A stretch of 64,000 nt of DNA from Bartonella sp. M0283 (lineage in GTDB: Bacteria > Pseudomonadota > Alphaproteobacteria > Rhizobiales > Rhizobiaceae), in the NCBI RefSeq assembly GCF_016100455.1, contig NZ_JACFSK010000001.1, positions 1,054,001 through 1,118,000 of the forward strand, given 5' to 3'. This document shows positions 9,501-17,778 of this stretch, in pieces (position 1 is the stretch's first letter; each line of letters starts with the position of its first letter). Position numbers and translations under genes: made by a program. The notes under the pieces were generated by a model, which saw nothing but the letters and a program-made list of their open reading frames with translations, did no database searches and had not been told where the DNA came from.

Positions 9501-11619
9501 CAATCAGGTTCTCTCCTCCTTTAATGAGGAAGCAACAAAACTTCAGTCTACCCTCACCAATATTAGCGATGGCATTCTGTCGACGCTCAACAGTGAAACA
9601 GATAAAGTCCAAACCAAGATTGCCGATCTTGGCCAGGGATTTGTGACGTCTTTTGCCGATGTAGCTGTGAAAGCCGAAGGTGTCCTGTCTGCTTCCGGAA
9701 AACGGGCTGTTACAAGCTTGGCAGAACAATCCGAAACAGTTGGCCAAGCTCTTTCGGCTGCTGGTGACAACATCCTTTCATCTCTTGATGCGAAAATTAA
9801 TGAAGCCACAACACGCTTCAATGAAGCCGGACAGACTTTGACAACATCGTTTGACGGTGAAATGGCGAAAGCCGAGGGAATTATCAATCAACAGACCGAA
9901 CGGTTCAATTCGATTATAGCCAGTTCAGCACAATCTATAGAACAATCATTAGCTGATCGTTCCAACTTTTTGAACGAAACGATGCAGCAACTGCAAACCA
10001 ATATTGATTATCAGCTGAATAGCATTGGCGAAAACGTCAATAATGTCGTTAATGGTGCGTCGACCAAGATTGCAGGTGATGTCCAACAACTGACAAATGT
10101 TGCTGAAAATCTGGGACAGGCCGCTCAACAGACGACCCAATCACTCGGTAGCCTGGCAGCCCAATTCAATGATCAGTTGAACGCTGCAACACAAGAAGCC
10201 GAACAGCGCATGCAAGCGCAAAATGATGCGTTGATGAACGCCTTGGCACAACGCACATCAGAAACACTTCAAGCGGTTTCCGGTGTCAAGGATGACTTCC
10301 TCAGCAATGTTTCGGGTGTGTTGATGCAGATGGAGCAATCTGCACAGAATATCAATGCCAATGCCAATAGCTTGATCTCGTCAATCCAGAATATTGACGG
10401 ACAGTTCAATGAAGCTGCTAATAGTTTCTATCAGAACAGTAATCAGATTGCTGAAAATCTGAATAATTCTACCCAGATGTTGGGCAATAATGTTGAACTT
10501 CTGCAAGGCTTGTCTGGCAGCACACTTGAACAAATAAATCAAATGTCTCAAAGCCTTGATCAACACGCAAATGTTCTCAATCAGGCTGTTCACGTTCTCA
10601 ATCAATCACAAAACTCGTTTAGCGGTACGATTGAAGAAAAGCAAAATGCATTGGCTCAATTAAGTGATGCATTGATGTCCAAATCGGAAGAAATCAATCA
10701 GGTTATTGCCCATTATGAGGAAGCTATCGGGTCCGCATTGAAAGAAACAGACCAGAGCACACGCGATTCAGCGTTCAGACTCCAGCAGAGTTTGAATGAG
10801 ATGGTTGTTGTCGCCTCGTCGAAATTTTCCAACGCTACTGATGAAATTCGCCGTGCAACAGAATCGATCAAGAGCGAGCTTGAAAAAACAAGCAATAATT
10901 TGAACACCACTATCCGTCAGCTGCCGGCACAAACGAAGGAATCAGCTGAACAAATGCGTCATGCCGTTGCCGATCAGATCAAAGCGTTGCAGGAATTGTC
11001 TCTGCTCATGCAACAAAATGCGCAGAACACCAATTTTTCGCGACCATCAACGTCTGCTACGAGTATAAAAGCGGAAACCCCCGTTTTTGACGACAGACAG
11101 CGTTCATCCGCTATGTTCAAACAGAATTTTGCCGCAAATCCGTCGATGGCTCCAAAAGCTGCCACGGCGCCTGTAAAGGACGGTTGGGTATCAAATCTTT
11201 TAGCTCGGGCTTCTCGCGGGGATGAATCGGGTGTTGCAACCCTTACCAAAGTTGACCAGCCGCGCCCTGCCGATCATGTGATCGAATCATTGAATTCTCT
11301 GTCTGTCGATATTGTCCGGGCAATTGACCACAATGCTGCGGTTCAACTCTGGGATCATTATCGTCGTGGACAGCGGAATATTTATACGCAAAAGCTCTAT
11401 ACGTTGAACGGTCAGAAAACGTTCGAAAAAATCCGCCAAAAATATCTGGTTGACAGCGACTTCCGCCGTTCAGTCAATCAATATATTGCAGATTTCGAAA
11501 AACTGCTTCGCGATGTCTCGAGAGAAACCGGTGACAGAGAAACAATAAGGAAATATCTGACGTCCGATACAGGCAAGGTTTATACAATGCTTGCCCATGC
11601 AAGCGGCCGTATCCAGTAA
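6598..11619 (+). CDS. Giant membrane-anchored coiled-coil protein, GPR/RgsE-like polar growth factor
   Basis: 1673 residues. An acidic N-terminus (1-125) precedes two hydrophobic segments (about 133-152 and 155-185, ending PILMFWGFAQL), then about 1200 residues of coiled coil poor in Pro and Gly. A Gln/Asn-rich part and a compact C-terminal domain (about 1560-1673, with NIYTQKLYTLNGQKTF) follow. Residues 858-1099 are eleven consecutive 22-residue repeats of apolipoprotein-like hendecad type. This architecture matches the Growth Pole Ring protein of Agrobacterium and RgsE of Sinorhizobium, which organise unipolar growth in Rhizobiales. The family call is inference from architecture and lineage. 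ATG at 6598 follows AAAGAGG at good spacing. Monocistronic, with its own terminator. Confidence 0.75.
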   Translation: MARRTKAEKIDVEVEEALEEALDFNFDNATTKESAAQSTNGLIDLDDLAEQIAQATEELAAENASSARLTAQNSPTVDESVAESLFGKKPDRESTGGTVHDSLVANPPKPANDDLNLIKASGNYTTKPSRIYWSTTALSALWAAGGAYVANSLAPAGLAAFAATPVGLAVAAGTAVPILMFWGFAQLSKRSNELRNIAAAVSDAALRLSHPQATEEQAVSLGKTIRQEVSAMNEGIERTLSRAVELEALIQGEVQNLERAYTENESRIHNLISELSTEREAILGHADRVQSTIRGTQNELSKEFGAITSNISSNVENVTKTLTETLQKQGEDLVARLAEVGEGVSGELAEKFRQTAEELQKQNSDLYTNLEQSVTSATERLEKNSEKITTSFSQGAEEAEQRAEALSQRMQAATERALSDFNEKITKLGDHATTLSTQFDNVTTDAIAAFEKRLADVDSSLDERGNSIISAFINRAQELEENTEKLSGVLDQRANQINETLKARTIEIANTFTAGRNDFLTTFDDRKKLLADEVKGLDISLSEMLKNRSDEFKSQLAGGRELIAEMLGSETDKLAQAVKGQMDVLSQHVSSIEQVLVKNVETLDLHSREHVEGIEKRTNALQAAIEKSFETANELIDTQTKNIDTRADALRDSLTVNSSALNEVLADQARVLEERIDYIKDVIAKGDAAFNDTVGSQVLKVQDSIANNSQELKATFANHLDTLKNHTQLLEKALTESNDSLLTSMDQRIGSMNETLTTNSNIITGRAKELQDTFTNTLGEISKSFEAQSNLLEQRSDELKNVVAENNEGIKRTFSEQTAILDDRTQTIQNALETGIQNVKSSLEGSALSFARGLRDNITSASETFTDEAKKAAELISQSGGELVSNLTSQTDRAHSLLNETSDKLVNGLTEATNKASDIISSAGNGLATSLAEQTDKTKTILEDSNESLKGSLNDIADKASSLLSQSGNQVLSSFNEEATKLQSTLTNISDGILSTLNSETDKVQTKIADLGQGFVTSFADVAVKAEGVLSASGKRAVTSLAEQSETVGQALSAAGDNILSSLDAKINEATTRFNEAGQTLTTSFDGEMAKAEGIINQQTERFNSIIASSAQSIEQSLADRSNFLNETMQQLQTNIDYQLNSIGENVNNVVNGASTKIAGDVQQLTNVAENLGQAAQQTTQSLGSLAAQFNDQLNAATQEAEQRMQAQNDALMNALAQRTSETLQAVSGVKDDFLSNVSGVLMQMEQSAQNINANANSLISSIQNIDGQFNEAANSFYQNSNQIAENLNNSTQMLGNNVELLQGLSGSTLEQINQMSQSLDQHANVLNQAVHVLNQSQNSFSGTIEEKQNALAQLSDALMSKSEEINQVIAHYEEAIGSALKETDQSTRDSAFRLQQSLNEMVVVASSKFSNATDEIRRATESIKSELEKTSNNLNTTIRQLPAQTKESAEQMRHAVADQIKALQELSLLMQQNAQNTNFSRPSTSATSIKAETPVFDDRQRSSAMFKQNFAANPSMAPKAATAPVKDGWVSNLLARASRGDESGVATLTKVDQPRPADHVIESLNSLSVDIVRAIDHNAAVQLWDHYRRGQRNIYTQKLYTLNGQKTFEKIRQKYLVDSDFRRSVNQYIADFEKLLRDVSRETGDRETIRKYLTSDTGKVYTMLAHASGRIQ
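9169..9894 (+). repeat. Eleven in-frame 22-codon (66-bp) protein repeats
   Basis: Within the giant coiled-coil gene, residues 858-1099 divide into eleven units of exactly 22 residues with no indels. The shared pattern is G/S at 1, L/V at 4, L/F at 8, K/A near 14-15, hydrophobics at 18-19 and S/A near 21-22; examples are GNGLATSLAEQTDKTKTI and NESLKGSLNDIADKASSL. The repeat is at protein level and the DNA copies are diverged. Two 11-residue turns per unit fit an amphipathic apolipoprotein-like helix. Confidence 0.85.
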
Positions 11620-11627
11620 TCCAATTG

Positions 11628-11654
11628 AAAGGGGAACATCAGGTTCCCCTTTTT
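11628..11654 (+). terminator. Intrinsic terminator after the coiled-coil gene
   Basis: An AAAGGGGAAC stem, ATCAG loop and GTTCCCCTTTTT arm lie nine bases after the stop codon at 11619. The perfect GC-containing stem ending in a T run is a standard rho-independent terminator. Confidence 0.9.
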
Positions 11655-11659
11655 CATAT

Positions 11660-11925
11660 CGGCAGTCTACAACTTCATTTTTCACTATCTGTCCGTCTAT
11701 CAAAATAGATTGGCCACTTTGGGAATTTGCCAACGCTCTATTCGCGTTCCATCTGTCTCTGCGGCTTTAACCGGTAATCCGGTTGAAAGCGTTAGCATCA
11801 AGTTCTTCCTTTTGTAATTTCGTCAGTCTTCGACTTCATTTCTCGTTATCTCTCCCTTCAATAGAGTTAATTGCAATGTCGGGGATTTGCCTTCGCCCTA
11901 TTCGCGGTCCATCTGTCTCTGCGGC
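11660..11925. repeat. Degenerate tandem DNA repeat, two copies about 161 bp apart
   Basis: Copy 1 (11660-11765) and copy 2 (11821-11925) align over about 105 bases with one length difference. The last 45 bases match at about 40 positions, sharing ATCTGTCTCTGCGGC at the end and CTATTCGCG in the middle. The 55 bases between them include CCGGTAATCCGGTTG. No open frame is conserved between copies. They may be diverged small-RNA or regulatory duplicates, or remnants of an older element. Confidence 0.7.
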
Positions 11926-13120
11926 CCTATTTTTCCTGATCTTTCATCTCGTTCATTTCCCTCAATTGACGTTACCGAGGTCTAAAACAGGACATTCAAA
12001 GTGACTTTGCCTGAATAGAAGCGACCAATCATTTCGTTAAATTTTGATGCTACTATTGCTATTTTCTTTGCTTTAGTGTGCAGAATAACATTCGGACATA
12101 TGGGGATTTGACCGCGAATTTTCCGAACATCATTAGCCGGAATGCTTTCGTTAATTGAAGCGGTTAAGAATAAACTTAACCGAGCGAATAATCGGAAGCC
12201 TTTTAATCGGGCAGGAACAAAAGTTTCAGAAAAAACCGCCCAAAAACCATTATATGAAAGGGCTCACTGCTTTGAGAAAATCCAGTTTTTTCAATTGACG
12301 TTGTTTCAAATTATCTCGACCAACAATCAAAGACCGAATTTCATATCCACCTGCCCTATCAATTCAAGACAAATCAATTTTTTTAGCTATGAATTGTCAA
12401 TAAAGCATTGAGAAAACAATCAAATAGGCAGCGAAGGCTCTGACTGAACGACTTGTCGATCGTTATACAATCCCGCCATAGAAAGGCGAAACACTACACA
12501 GCGTTCCGTTTTTCAGAAAATCCGGCAAATTGCGCGATATTGATTTTCGATATTTCATTCTTATTTTTAAAAATTGTTAGCCGTTCGGCTTCGCAAAATT
12601 CATTACAAGATTGCAAGTTGATAACACGCACAAAACTCTTTGCTTTCCTGACAAGCCGCCTTTGACAAAATAAAAATAATATCGCGTCAGGCTTTCATAT
12701 AGGCCAAACAATTTTGGCTTTTTCTTAAACGACGTTACGCGGATTTCCGGAACTATTGTCTGCCTTGTTCGATTGGCCTGTTAACTCACAACCGGACAAT
12801 CAAGCATAATTGCTTTTGGTGTTTCAAACTGCCCCCTAATGGAAACTGTTTGAAATTGTTGAAGCCAACTACTGAAACAACAATAACAAGAAAATTAAAA
12901 ATGGCGCAGTCGTAACTTACCCTTTTTGGCCCACGCATCGTTTAGTGACTTAGGTGTTTGAAGGCGATAAAATAGGTTCTCACCGAAAAGCTGACCATTT
13001 ATTTTACCAATATTTTTTAGAACCGGCTCGGGGTTGGTTTACTTTTTTCATAACCTTATCCCCATAATCGGGTATCAAAATTCGCACTTCTTCACCTCAA
13101 AGGTGAATGCTTTGCACTTT
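11926..13120. other. Gene-free AT-rich stretch
   Basis: About 1.2 kb with no convincing gene. Short frames at 12142-12411 and 12453-12665 have no family resemblance and no good ribosome sites. Visible structure is a perfect 8-bp inverted repeat CGGTTAAG/CTTAACCG at 12161-12182 and a hairpin with a T tract at 12703-12723. The stretch looks like decayed or non-coding sequence. Confidence 0.6.
12703..12723 (+). terminator. Orphan terminator-like hairpin
   Basis: A GCCAAA-CAAT-TTTGGC stem-loop is followed by TTTTTC. No gene on this strand ends nearby, so it could close an unannotated short transcript or be chance. The 6-bp stem makes this weak. Confidence 0.3.
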
Positions 13121-13732
13121 TCAGATCGTCGAAATTGTCCAATTTATGATGTCATTGGTCATTTTCTTGAAGGCATTATCCAGGGCTGCGGCATATTGAT
13201 TATTTTTTGTTCCTGAAACAGGTGCTTCAGTTTTGAAAACTCTGGAAGCCATTATATTGCCGTTTCTGTCATCCATAATTTTTACCGATATTTCCAGAGT
13301 GGCAATGTTCTGTCCGTTAACAACATTGACATCAAATGACCGGATATCAGTCAGGATACGATAATTGATTGCCAAGCCATCACCGGGGCGTCCAACGCCA
13401 CCAAAATGATTGCTATTGTCAAAGGCCTGAACAAGACGTGCCTGAACGAGATCAGGAAGACGGTCGCTCCACTGCGCCCGTTTAAGGTAAGCGATGGAAC
13501 CATTCTGCTTGATGACAATATCTTGTCCGTCGAGCGCTTTAACTGCATCCGGTTTTTCAACAAGTATCTGTATCTTTTGATGTTTCGGCGTTCCGGCGAC
13601 AGCAACATCGTTGATAGAAAGATCATAGGTATCACGTGCGGGCGCACCACATGCTGAAAGAAGAGAAGCCGCCAACAGCAATCCCAAAGGATAGCTGAGA
13701 ATCCGTTTGACGTGTTTCGTTTCCATTATCAT
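13121..13732 (-). CDS. ABC-type transport auxiliary lipoprotein of the Mla/MCE operon
   Basis: A 203-residue lipoprotein with a hydrophobic segment GLLLAASLLSACG (Cys28 lipobox). The mature domain (about 45-200) includes LDGQDIVIKQNGSIAYL and WSDRLPDLVQARLVQAF, typical of the PqiC/ABC_trans_aux family. These proteins sit in the outer membrane or periplasm with MCE-type lipid transporters. It is the last gene of the four-gene operon and overlaps the MlaD-like gene by four bases. Substrate, probably phospholipid, is inferred from the operon. Confidence 0.85.
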   Translation of the reverse strand: MIMETKHVKRILSYPLGLLLAASLLSACGAPARDTYDLSINDVAVAGTPKHQKIQILVEKPDAVKALDGQDIVIKQNGSIAYLKRAQWSDRLPDLVQARLVQAFDNSNHFGGVGRPGDGLAINYRILTDIRSFDVNVVNGQNIATLEISVKIMDDRNGNIMASRVFKTEAPVSGTKNNQYAAALDNAFKKMTNDIINWTISTI

Positions 13733-14694
13733 CGACGTGTTCTCCCGTCATATTGTGGCACAGTTCCCGAACCTCCGAACAATATCCGTTGAGGATCACG
13801 CTCCAGATCGGATATTGCCCTTTCAATACGGTCAACCGAGCGGCGGCTATCGCTGACAAGCGCCTCGACATTTCTCAAGCCCTGCCCCGAAAATCTTTCA
13901 AGATTATTCGCAATCGGCCCGATATGCTCATTTATAGTGTCAGCAGCTTTCTGAATAGAAGCTAAAGTTTGCTGGGCTTGTACAATGACACTGTTCCGGT
14001 TGTCGGGTGAAAGCATATTGTCAAGCTTTGCCATAATAGAATCGGCTTTTTCCGAGGCGGTATTAAGCCGTGACATCATTTGTCTCGTATCATCAAGAAT
14101 TTTCTGCACATTATCGGTGTTTTTGTTCAAAGTATCCGAAAAATTGCGGGCATTTTTAATCGTTTCGGTGAGCGGTTGACGGGAATCTTTCATAAATTGT
14201 TCCATCTCGCCCAGAGTGGAATTGGCACGGGCAAATATATCTTGTGCTGTTGCCAACAGATTGTTGAATGTCGACGGATCTGCGTCGATACGAGCGACCG
14301 TGTCTTCCTTCTTGGCCTCTTGCAAAAGGTTTGGTTCTTTCAAGCTTCCCCCTTTAAGCTCGATAAAAGCAAGGCCGGTTAATCCCTGAAAGCCTAAAGT
14401 TGCGACTGTGGAGCGCGTTATAGGGGTGGTACCATTAATTTCGGTTTTCGCTATAACCATGTTCGGATTGGTATCATCGAGCACCAGCCTGCGCACCGTA
14501 CCAACGCGAATGCCGTTGAAAAAAACCTGGCTGCTTTCACCAAGCCCTGTCACCGAACCGGGAATGCGCACATCCAAAGGTTCGAGCTGATGGGAATCAC
14601 CCATTCTGGCTATGAAATAAACGATCATAAAAGCAGCGATAAGTGTCACCACAGTGAAGATACCGACTGTCACATAATCTGCTCTGGTTTCCAT
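13729..14694 (-). CDS. MlaD-like MCE-domain substrate-binding protein
   Basis: 321 residues with one N-terminal membrane anchor (about 9-31, VGIFTVVTLIAAFMIVYFIA). An MCE domain follows (about 38-118, including SQVFFNGIRVGTVRRLVLD and GLTGLAFIELKGG), then a long helical region (about 150-290) that could form a periplasmic needle. MCE proteins bind lipids and form hexameric rings between membranes. It lies one base after the ATPase gene and overlaps the lipoprotein gene. The long helical tail exceeds the short E. coli MlaD, as is usual in alphaproteobacteria. Confidence 0.92.
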   Translation of the reverse strand: METRADYVTVGIFTVVTLIAAFMIVYFIARMGDSHQLEPLDVRIPGSVTGLGESSQVFFNGIRVGTVRRLVLDDTNPNMVIAKTEINGTTPITRSTVATLGFQGLTGLAFIELKGGSLKEPNLLQEAKKEDTVARIDADPSTFNNLLATAQDIFARANSTLGEMEQFMKDSRQPLTETIKNARNFSDTLNKNTDNVQKILDDTRQMMSRLNTASEKADSIMAKLDNMLSPDNRNSVIVQAQQTLASIQKAADTINEHIGPIANNLERFSGQGLRNVEALVSDSRRSVDRIERAISDLERDPQRILFGGSGTVPQYDGRTRR

Positions 14695-14695
14695 C

Positions 14696-15535
14696 TTACT
14701 CTGCCGTCTCTTTTACATCAGTTTTAGGGTGTCGATCACGAGGAACAATCTGTCTTGCGCGTTTGCCGCGAAAATATGATTGAACCCACGGATCGTCAAA
14801 CTTCAACATATCCTCAATAGTCCCCTCAACCATAACCTTTTTATGACCGAGAACTGCTATTCTGTCACAAACAGCATAAAGGCTATCAAGGTCGTGTGTT
14901 ACCATATATACAGTTAATCCCATAGTGTCGCGTAAATCTTCAATCAACAGATCAAAATCTGCCGCGCCAATCGGATCCAGACCGGATGTCGGTTCGTCCA
15001 GAAAAACAATATGGGGATCAAGCGCCAATGCACGAGCCAGAGCCGCACGTTTGATCATGCCTCCGGAAAGCTCGGAAGGATATTTTTCCGCCGTATCGGC
15101 TTCGAGTCCGACCAACGAGATTTTGAGCCGTGCCAGTTCGTCCATCAATTTTGGTGACAAATCAAGATATTCCCGCATTGGAACCTGAATATTTTCCAGA
15201 ACATTCAATGCTGAAAACAGCGCGCCATGCTGAAATAATACGCCCATTCGCATATCGATCTCGACCTTTTCGTGATCCGAAATTTCATCAATGTCCTGTC
15301 CCAGTATTTTTATATGGCCTGATACTTTTTTATTAAGCCCCAGAATAGTTCTCATCAAAACTGATTTTCCGGCGCCCGAAGGACCGATAAAACCCAAAAT
15401 TTCCCCGCGATGAATATCCAGATTCAATCCATCAAGAACTTTTTTGCTGCCAAATTGGACTGTAACATCGCGAACCGAGATAATTTCATTGGTTGTCAGA
15501 TCCAATGTCGAGTGGTTTCGTTTGGCTTTTCTCAC
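14696..15535 (-). CDS. MlaF-like ABC transporter ATP-binding protein
   Basis: 279-residue ABC ATPase with Walker A GPSGAGKS (51-58), signature LSGGM (156-160), Walker B HIVFLDEP (175-182) and a switch His in VTHDLD. MKVMVEGTI-type family residues near the C-terminus match the Mla subfamily. It pairs with the permease encoded twelve bases upstream to energise retrograde or anterograde phospholipid movement at the inner membrane. Confidence 0.93.
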   Translation of the reverse strand: MRKAKRNHSTLDLTTNEIISVRDVTVQFGSKKVLDGLNLDIHRGEILGFIGPSGAGKSVLMRTILGLNKKVSGHIKILGQDIDEISDHEKVEIDMRMGVLFQHGALFSALNVLENIQVPMREYLDLSPKLMDELARLKISLVGLEADTAEKYPSELSGGMIKRAALARALALDPHIVFLDEPTSGLDPIGAADFDLLIEDLRDTMGLTVYMVTHDLDSLYAVCDRIAVLGHKKVMVEGTIEDMLKFDDPWVQSYFRGKRARQIVPRDRHPKTDVKETAE

Positions 15536-15547
15536 CTTGAAAACCTC

Positions 15548-16717
15548 TTAAAAGTTGATTGCAGCATAGAAGATGGCAAAAAAGCCATCGATAACAATGA
15601 CAACGAAAATCGATTTAACAACCGAACTTGTTACACGTTGTCCTAATGACTCGGCACTTCCACCAACCTTCATCCCTTCCACAGATGCGATAATGCCGAT
15701 GATGAGCGCCATAAAAGGAGCTTTGATAAGTCCTGCAAAATAGGTTGTCGTATAAACAGCATCGTTCAAACGCGTTATAAAAGCCTCATATGAAATATTC
15801 GAATAGAGATTGGCAACCACGCCAGCCCCCACCAGCGCGGCAAGATCGGAAATAACGGTCAGAAGTGGTAAAATAATTGCCAAAGCCACAAGACGAGGGA
15901 AAATCAGGACACCAATCGGATTTAGTCCCATAACTTTCAATGCGTCCGTCTCTTCACGCATTTTCATGGACCCTATCTCGGCAGTTATCGCACTTCCGGA
16001 ACGGCCAGCGATCATAATAGCGGTCAGAAGAACACCAAGCTCGCGAAAAACCAGAATTCCAACGAGATCGACGACAAAGATTTCAGCTCCGAAAAGACGT
16101 AATTGGAATGCCCCTTGTTGAGCGATAATCGCACCAACGATAAAAGACATAAGAACGATGATGGGAACAGCACCGACGCCCATTCGGTCTATTTGCGTCA
16201 CCACTGCCGGAAGACTTACACCGGATCCACGTCCTTTTTTCATTTGCGAGCCACGAATCGTAGCTCCCAAAATATCCATAGCAAGTAAAAAATCGTGATA
16301 ACTATTGATCACTCTTTCGCCGAGAGCCGAAAAAAAACGGATATAGGCTGGCAGTTTCGGCTCATTGAGCGTGTCATCTTTATTTGCAAAACTCTTACCT
16401 ACAGTGATGAGCAGCGAATGCCAGGATTGTTTTGTACCCGTAAGTTCGACAGCAATGTTGCGTTTTTTGAGTTTTACATAAAGCCGCTCAAGGACCCAGG
16501 CTCCGGCGGTGTCCAGAGCTTCCAGTCCCGAAGCGTCCAGAACCGCTTTTTGGCAATCAACATTTTCCAGTTTACGTAAATCGTCATCAATAAGATAGAC
16601 AGTGTGGGTCGTCCAATAGCCATGGCACAAGACAGACAAAACACCATCGTGGAGCTCATGTTCCACAATTGCCGGTTTGTTCTCTGCCTTTTCTTTCGCT
16701 TTTATGCGATCACTCAT
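15548..16717 (-). CDS. MlaE-like permease with N-terminal STAS domain
   Basis: 389 residues. Residues 1-115 form a STAS-like domain (VLDASGLEALDTAGAWVLE), equivalent to MlaB fused to the permease. Residues 150-389 carry the MlaE permease with GVGAVPIIVLMSFIVGAII and the AGRSGSAITAEIGSMK loop diagnostic of the family, and about five to six membrane spans. As the first gene of the operon it probably defines the promoter in 16718-16800. The fusion explains the absence of a separate mlaB. Confidence 0.93.
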   Translation of the reverse strand: MSDRIKAKEKAENKPAIVEHELHDGVLSVLCHGYWTTHTVYLIDDDLRKLENVDCQKAVLDASGLEALDTAGAWVLERLYVKLKKRNIAVELTGTKQSWHSLLITVGKSFANKDDTLNEPKLPAYIRFFSALGERVINSYHDFLLAMDILGATIRGSQMKKGRGSGVSLPAVVTQIDRMGVGAVPIIVLMSFIVGAIIAQQGAFQLRLFGAEIFVVDLVGILVFRELGVLLTAIMIAGRSGSAITAEIGSMKMREETDALKVMGLNPIGVLIFPRLVALAIILPLLTVISDLAALVGAGVVANLYSNISYEAFITRLNDAVYTTTYFAGLIKAPFMALIIGIIASVEGMKVGGSAESLGQRVTSSVVKSIFVVIVIDGFFAIFYAAINF

Positions 16718-16786
16718 TCAACCCGTCCATTACCCCGTTGAAATGTCGATTCCTCTCAATACAATTTTAAGTATCATTCAGAAAGA

Positions 16787-16801
16787 TTAATGTGCCATTA
16801 A
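16787..16801. promoter_or_regulatory. CtrA-type box next to a TATAAT
   Basis: TTAATGTGCCATTAA, followed by C, is a perfect TTAA-N7-TTAA. It lies between the divergent mla operon and the SDR leader, directly before TATAAT at 16803-16808. If CtrA binds, it would sit within a rightward promoter. Chance occurrence is possible for eight fixed bases. Confidence 0.3.
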
Positions 16802-16848
16802 CTATAATAATTTTGATTATAACACATTCGTGTAAGGAGGGAGCCCTC

Positions 16849-16887
16849 GTGGATCATGACAGGCGCCTGTCCTTAGACTATAGTTGA
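16849..16887 (+). other. Possible leader minigene (12 codons) in the SDR leader
   Basis: A strong ribosome-binding sequence AAGGAGGG (16834-16841) is followed at good spacing by GTG and eleven further codons (VDHDRRLSLDYS), then TGA. The segment sits between palindromes GAGGGAGCCCTC and GACAGGCGCCTGTC. Further hairpins CGTCT-GAAA-AGACG (16914-16927) and AGATGA...TCATCT (about 16927-16951) precede a T-rich stretch and the SDR start at 16983. The layout resembles a translational attenuator but is unproven. Confidence 0.3.
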
Positions 16888-16982
16888 AAAAGATGAAACG
16901 AAAGCATAACATTCGTCTGAAAAGACGAGATGAGTATTGAATTTCATCTCTTTATCAAGTTTTTTCTGAATGAAAGTATAAT

Positions 16983-17762
16983 ATGGATTTGGGTATAAGC
17001 GGGCGTAAAGCGATCATATGTGCTTCAAGCAAAGGACTCGGAAAAGCATGTGCAATAGCTTTGGCAAATGAAGGATGCGAAGTTATAATCAATGGGCGAC
17101 ATGCGGATAGTCTTCATAAAACAGCAAAAGAGATCAAAGCACTTACCCAGGCAAGCGTGGTAGAAGTTGTTGGTGACGTTTCAACGTCCGAGGGACAGCA
17201 TTTATTGCTAGAACAATGCCCTGAACCGGATATCCTCGTTACCAATAATCACGGCCCGCAATTTCGTGATTTCAGAGAGCTCGATCGCAATAAAATTGTC
17301 GATGGTGTCATTCAGAATATGATAACGCCAATCGAACTTATCAAAGCAGTGATTGACAAGATGGTCCAAAAAAAGTTCGGCCGCATTGTCAATATTACGT
17401 CTACATCCGTCTATGCTCCGATAGCGGGACTTGACCTGTCATCGGGTGCGCGAGCCGGCCTCACATCGTTTCTCGCCGGCATTGCGCGGACGGTTGTTTG
17501 CGATAACGTAACGATAAACAATCTTTTGCCCGGGCCATTTCTGACTGACAGGCTAAAACAAAGCTTTGATGTTGCTTCCGGTGAGACCGGTATATCCGTT
17601 GACACGATCATGAAGGAAAGACAATCACAAAATCCGGCAAAACGATTTGGCAATCCCGAAGAATTCGGACAGGCTTGCGCTTTTTTATGCTCGGAAAAAT
17701 CCGGTTTTATAACCGGACAGAATTTAATCATTGATGGCGGCTCTTATTTGAGCGCCTTTTGA
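16983..17762 (+). CDS. Divergent SDR-family oxidoreductase (BKR-like)
   Basis: 259 residues with a Rossmann fold of the short-chain dehydrogenase type. Ending IDGGSYLSAF and internal NNLLPGPFLTDRL place it near FabG-like reductases. Two signatures are off: the nucleotide loop reads CASSKGLG instead of TGxxxGxG, and the catalytic YxxxK is replaced by a SSGARAGL segment, so the usual Tyr and Lys are missing. A subgroup of ketoacyl reductase-like SDRs with these changes is known in proteobacteria. Substrate is unknown. It lies 16 bases upstream of maeB and may be cotranscribed. Confidence 0.8.
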   Translation: MDLGISGRKAIICASSKGLGKACAIALANEGCEVIINGRHADSLHKTAKEIKALTQASVVEVVGDVSTSEGQHLLLEQCPEPDILVTNNHGPQFRDFRELDRNKIVDGVIQNMITPIELIKAVIDKMVQKKFGRIVNITSTSVYAPIAGLDLSSGARAGLTSFLAGIARTVVCDNVTINNLLPGPFLTDRLKQSFDVASGETGISVDTIMKERQSQNPAKRFGNPEEFGQACAFLCSEKSGFITGQNLIIDGGSYLSAF

Positions 17763-17778
17763 AATTTGGATAAGCAAT

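Noticed and set aside
12142..12665. Two short open frames in the gene-free stretch
   Set aside because: No ribosome sites, no family resemblance, and composition like the surrounding non-coding DNA.
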